From: Rotaria sp. Silwood1
Taxonomy: Eukaryota; Rotifera; Eurotatoria; Philodinida; Philodinidae
Assembly (NCBI GenBank): GCA_905250075.1
Contig: CAJNOP010000081.1
Span: forward strand, 124,001 to 188,000
DNA length: 64,000 nucleotides
Reading direction: 5' to 3'
The stretch's first letter is position 1. Each line of letters opens with the position of its first letter. Position numbers and translations under genes: made by a program. This document shows, in pieces, positions 61,201-64,000 of this stretch. Below the pieces are notes generated by a model. That model was given only the letters and a program-made list of their open reading frames with translations. It had not been told where the DNA came from and made no database searches.

Positions 61201-61388
61201 TTATTATTATTATTGTTATTATTATCAGATGTAGAATTATTAGTTAATGATGAGGTACGAACGCGTTTTAACGGCGTTTGTTCAATGTCTGAATCATTTT
61301 GAATTATATTTGATGAACGACGTCGTTTTAAAGTATTAGACGTTAATTCATCATCAATTGTTGCGGTGAAATCCACCGCAGAAGTCAT
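43214..61388 (-). CDS. EP400: Domino/EP400 SWR1-type chromatin remodelling ATPase
   Basis: Exons (minus): 61388-59855, 57695-57645, 57583-56549, 56485-56406, 56359-56330, 55330-55029, 54296-53730, 53679-53565, 52274-51948, 51883-51794, 51714-51583 (or to 51541), 50038-50006, 49941-49803, 48673-47898, 47828-47603, 47527-47271, 47217-47014, 46950-46785, 46168-46023, 45835-45659, 45598-45466, 45397-45168, 44014-43214; about 2,516 residues. Order: HSA domain ([20 protein letters not shown], about 185-260), acidic stretch, SNF2 ATPase with [19 protein letters not shown] and [11 protein letters not shown], helicase C-lobe with [17 protein letters not shown], then VPRSLFDRS, a SANT domain ([20 protein letters not shown]) and Gln/Ser/Thr-rich tail with polyQ. 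Such enzymes exchange H2A.Z within TIP60/SWR1 complexes. The ATPase motifs are canonical, like fly Domino. One donor (GTCAAA or GTAGCG) is uncertain. Confidence 0.9.
46246..46400. repeat. Dispersed repeat, copy A, in EP400 intron
   Basis: It shares ACACGATGTAGTTACT and AGTAGTTC.TATAT with copies at about 54608-54760 and 61687-61830, in the same order and orientation. The unit is about 150 bp. No terminal repeats were recognised. Confidence 0.45.
50677..51714 (-). CDS. EP400: Alternative 3'-terminal exon of Domino/EP400 (short isoform)
   Basis: Read on from [20 protein letters not shown] through [10 protein letters not shown], the frame stays open for 345 codons to a stop at 50677. A polyadenylation-type AATAAA follows 9 bases after the stop (complement of 50663-50668). 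The added part is Ser, Thr and Pro-rich and basic, with [16 protein letters not shown], and KVRF (50962-50973), which fits the PP1-binding RVxF pattern. Spliced with the upstream exons this gives about 1,722 residues, keeping HSA and ATPase but losing SANT and polyQ. If splicing occurs at 51583 or 51541 instead, the long form results. It may be an alternative last exon or retained intron; open length and composition favour coding. Confidence 0.65.
   Translation of the reverse strand, partial: LNTEQIRKDWQLSRLKALKEQEDKQFEQEDDEMMYTYTRDNERKVKYNYTYSCARYSLVANELARYEKNSTVVPAVNHSFFSSPITSLLVPFSISPSPLLSPPPLSPAIIKHSFNPIKTYSKTSNDSVQQRRRLQIIPSPPQSPLLFTNIQTKLVDRKIKQQIPSRKNENQHKINNGDCINFIECLNSDDDDDDELHSNSNNSTSNYSNIIYSSKSKTSISTLIRTSPILPRKKSLSVTNTKSGVQRKVRFDDSSPSLNSLNKQSAISEMNFNNPKFQSSEPILTTKKSTRNLLSRIDTIDQSSIDKSSNSRLSSTTRTSYRIRSQLQSQTIQQKIRTRKNLTEI
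54608..54760. repeat. Dispersed repeat, copy B, in EP400 intron
   Basis: It matches copy A by ACACGATGTAGTTACT, and copy C (about 61687-61830) by GTAGTTCATA followed by AGCAAGACGT/AACAAGACGT at the same spacing. It lies between helicase C-lobe exons. Confidence 0.45.
58726..59178. mobile_element. Degraded Tc1/mariner-pogo-type MITE, 453 bp
   Basis: The ends CAGTAAAAATCTCC (58726) and the complement of CAGTAAAACGTCTC (ending 59178) are inverted and flanked by TA on both sides (58724-58725, 59179-59180). Related inner motifs (CTCTAATGTGAACAC and CTCTAAGGTGAACAC) occur at about 58812 and 59119. TA target duplication and CAGTA termini fit pogo/mariner-like elements. No transposase frame is present. 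It lies in the long EP400 intron that splits the ATP-binding motif. Confidence 0.5.
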
Positions 61389-61686
61389 CTTAAAGGAAAA
61401 TAATCAAATCATTGCATTAAAATATTGAATATAAAAAAAATTAACACTGACAGGTAAATGAATTACAACTAGGTTTTCGTCTGTTTTTACCATTGAAGTA
61501 TAACTTCATGGGCCTCTATTCATATTTGCATTGGGATTGGTTCATTTAGAAATATGAATTTGATTGATGACTCCTGACATCTGTTTGAACATATCTGATA
61601 GGTCTTTTAGACATTTGTATACAATTTTTAAAAAAAAATAATTGTTGTTGTCTTAGTAAAATCTCAAAGACATTAAAATGTGAAGG

Positions 61687-61830
61687 ATGACATTGTTGTC
61701 GTTGCTAATGACTAAGAGATTGTTTTATTTTATCTACTTTTAGAAACATTTCTCCTTCATTCTTTTCTTTTTAATCTTGTAGAAATGCAATAAAAATGTA
61801 GTTCATAGATAATAACAAGACGTTTTTGCT
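61687..61830. repeat. Dispersed repeat, copy C, upstream of EP400
   Basis: It has GAAATGCAATAAAAATGTAG then TTCATAGATAATAACAAGACG, matching copy B (GAAATGTAATAAGGAAGTAG then TTCATATATTATAGCAAGACG) in order and spacing. Confidence 0.45.
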
Positions 61831-62184
61831 GTATAGTCTCTGACTAATGTCTGACACTGTGTGTGGGGAGACGGATTTAAATTTTTACACTTCTTTTAGA
61901 TTGTGCTTTATAAAAAAAAACAAGTTTTTTTCTAACTGAAAATTCTATTAAGATTAATATTAAGTTCCTAAAGAACAAATTAGCATGTGTTTCTTGTTTG
62001 ATGAAGAAGTTTGAAGAATCTGTCAAATAGATCAACTTTATTATTATAATTAAGAGATTTCTTTGTTATGGCAAATGTCATATCTTAAGTCTAATCTATT
62101 TTCTTAATGAAAGAATGTAAATGACAGCCAAAACTCATCCGTGTCTCCTTGATTGCGGGCGATTTTTCTTAATTGGAGAAAAAA

Positions 62185-62284
62185 NNNNNNNNNNNNNNNN
62201 NNNNNNNNNNNNNNNNNNNNNNNNNNNNNNNNNNNNNNNNNNNNNNNNNNNNNNNNNNNNNNNNNNNNNNNNNNNNNNNNNNNN
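62185..62284. other. Assembly gap, 100 N
   Basis: One hundred unresolved bases, a typical placeholder length. It interrupts an exon-like minus-strand sequence on its right side. Confidence 0.99.
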
Positions 62285-63053
62285 ATTGATATCATCTATA
62301 TCTGTGTATGAGCCATTCTCATTCAACTCCTTGCCATCGATGTTACTCACCTAAAAATAATTTGAATAATAAATATTTCAATGAATTAAAAATAGAAATC
62401 TGCTCTATCTCATTCGGTTCAATCCTTCGATAATCAAGAAGTACGATTGTCCTAAAGCTATTATTATACAAAATAATAGTGCAAATAAATAGTTTGAATA
62501 TTTAAATTGTTGTTTATTTTTCTCAAACAAAAAAGTACACTTCAAAGAAAATTTTTTTTCCTTCATCAAGGTTCTTCAATGTACTTGACAATGCTTACAA
62601 AGTAACACCTATTGATATATCTAATGAGTTTTACAGTCAATTTGTCAGTATCAACAAATTCATTTAATGAATACTTATGTAATATTACTCAGGTGACTTT
62701 CGAGGGCAGCTCTATTGTAAATATATAAATAAATAGAATCCAAGTTCGTTATTTTTTGTTTGCTTACTATTATTTTGTCATGCGTAACAGAAGAAAAAAG
62801 CGTAATGATTACGCGCGTGCTCTCAATTGCGCAATTTTTGACAGGTATGATTATGTAATATGTATGAGAATATCAAAATATATGCGTGATTAAAGACGTG
62901 ATCATATATTCCACGTGATGCTTCCAAAAGACGATTTACGAAGATGATCAAAATGACGTTGTTTTTTTTTTGTATACTGACTCGTATAAATATCGAAACA
63001 TATTTGATTAGATCAATAAACATTATCTGTTTCGATAAGAATATACAAAAATA

Positions 63054-64000
63054 ATGCTACTTGATACACATAAAATATCGCTAATTTATGATTTTTGGAA
63101 GTTGAATAATGAAGAAAATTATCTCCATGATGTCACTGAATTATCACGTAAATTGACAGAATCTGATACAATTGATGGTAAGTTATATTATTACTTTTTC
63201 ATATACATTTTTTAATATGCTTATAGCTGAATATATTCGTGATTGGGTCCCTGATCTTGTACGTCTTGTTGAATTATGGGAAAAACAATCGTTAAATGAA
63301 TTGGATAAATTTTATGCAGACTTACTTACAGACAATTCTTTTAGTGACAAAGTTGATGCTCTATTACGTTTTCTTTATGATATTCAATCTTATGAAATGG
63401 TTAAATATTTACTAGAAAAGAATGTTGAACATTATAAAAAGGATAAAATTGTGTCGTCAACAATGAGTGCTTTTCATGAATCGTGTATATATGGTTTTAG
63501 TCAAGTATGTTTATTATTTATTCGAAATAAACAAGATGTCAATGAAACATTTTCATTAATATATGAAAATTTTAAAACAAATAAAAAAGAAGTTGTTCGT
63601 AATTTAACTGCACTTCAACTTGTTTGTCTTTGGTCAAAATATTTTCCTAAACGACTTCCATCATATGCACATACGGCTCGTTTATTATTAAATCATGGTG
63701 CACAAGTTAATATGACATCAACAGAATCAACAACACCACTTCATTGGGCATGTCGAGCAAAACATACAATACAAATAGCACAAGATCTTATTGAACATGG
63801 TGCATGTATTAGTGCACGTGATCAACTTAATATTCAACCAATTCATTATGCATGTTGGGCAAGAAATCAAAGCTTAATTGAACTTTTACTTTCAAAAGGT
63901 GCACAACTTACTGATGAAGATAATTTCGGTCGAACACCAATTCATTTTCTTTGTATGCCAACATATGTTGAAACAATAAGCACGGAAGATCAAGAACAAC
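63054..64000 (+). CDS. Ankyrin-repeat protein, 5' part only
   Basis: Exon 1 is 63054-63177; after a 49-nt intron exon 2 runs from 63227 past the window end. The first 140 residues are helical (IYDFWKLNNEENYLHDVTEL, VRLVELWEKQ) with no named domain. Ankyrin repeats follow: TARLLLNHGAQVNMTSTEST with TPLHWACRAKH, IAQDLIEHGACISARDQLNI with QPIHYACWARN, and IELLLSKGAQLTDEDNFGRT with PIHFLC. Ankyrin repeats are protein-binding scaffolds; many such proteins end in a SOCS box or another domain, which is not visible here. Partner and role are unknown. Confidence 0.85.

Larger units (their letters stand above)
61389..63053. other. EP400 upstream region with assembly gap
   Basis: This stretch holds an AG acceptor abutting the EP400 ATG (61389-61390, minus strand), a dispersed-repeat copy (about 61687-61830), exactly 100 N at 62185-62284, and a short exon-like piece right of the gap (62285-62350, minus strand, VSNIDGKELNENGSYTDIDD, after a TTTTAG acceptor). 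A round number of N usually marks a gap of unknown size, so sequences on its two sides may not be adjacent. Nothing else coding is recognised. Confidence 0.5.

Noticed and set aside
1-64000. tRNA, rRNA and CRISPR arrays
   Set aside because: No cloverleaf with conserved T-arm, no rRNA-like conserved sequence and no regularly spaced direct repeats were seen on either strand.

Overview
The window reads as compact, AT-rich genomic DNA from an invertebrate animal. Genes have many short introns (often 50-70 bases, GT...AG, with T-rich acceptors) and lie 0.1-1 kb apart on both strands. The proteins are clearly metazoan: CLINT1/epsinR, sideroflexin-5, POGLUT1, a death-domain protein, a CUB-like/LDLa membrane protein, SPMIP11/TEX49 and Domino/EP400. 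Many start codons have a 3' splice acceptor 0-12 bases upstream, as expected where spliced-leader trans-splicing is common. Base composition, intron size and this signal together suggest a rotifer, perhaps a bdelloid; that is inference.

Layout. 1-5.4 kb: no gene recognised. 5.4-9.0 kb (-): coiled-coil protein with a C-terminal death domain. 9.9-15.3 kb (-): KIAA2013/DUF2152-like membrane protein with a probable one-base frameshift. 15.9-20.5 kb (+): CLINT1/epsinR, complete in 12 exons. 21.1-21.8 kb (-): intronless NAD(P)-binding protein. 22.8-23.3 kb (-): SPMIP11/TEX49-like sperm microtubule protein. 24.5-27.9 kb (-): sideroflexin-5, with a roughly 1.1-kb imperfect palindrome in one intron. 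28.0-28.8 kb (+): glutathione peroxidase with an in-frame TGA at the selenocysteine site and a strongly folded 3' flank. 29.2-30.7 kb (-): CUB-like/LDLa single-pass membrane protein. 30.7-34.2 kb: orphan coding fragments, old repeats and a well-preserved hAT-type MITE. 34.2-38.2 kb (-): ATF/CREB-type bZIP factor with a second large palindrome in its intron. 38.8-40.1 kb (+): intronless POGLUT1. 40.2-42.9 kb (-): N-terminally short NOC4L. 43.2-61.4 kb (-): Domino/EP400 chromatin remodeller with two possible C-termini. 62.2 kb: 100-N assembly gap. 63.1-64 kb (+): start of an ankyrin-repeat protein.

Most genes here are unrelated housekeeping genes and no single pathway links them. The exception is EP400-NOC4L: the two genes are tandem and co-oriented, 322 bp apart, and the same order is found near each other on human 12q24.33. 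The most notable points are the selenoprotein with its folded 3' region, the Domino gene with alternative SANT/polyQ or Ser-rich ends, two long intronic palindromes, and the acceptor-before-ATG pattern.
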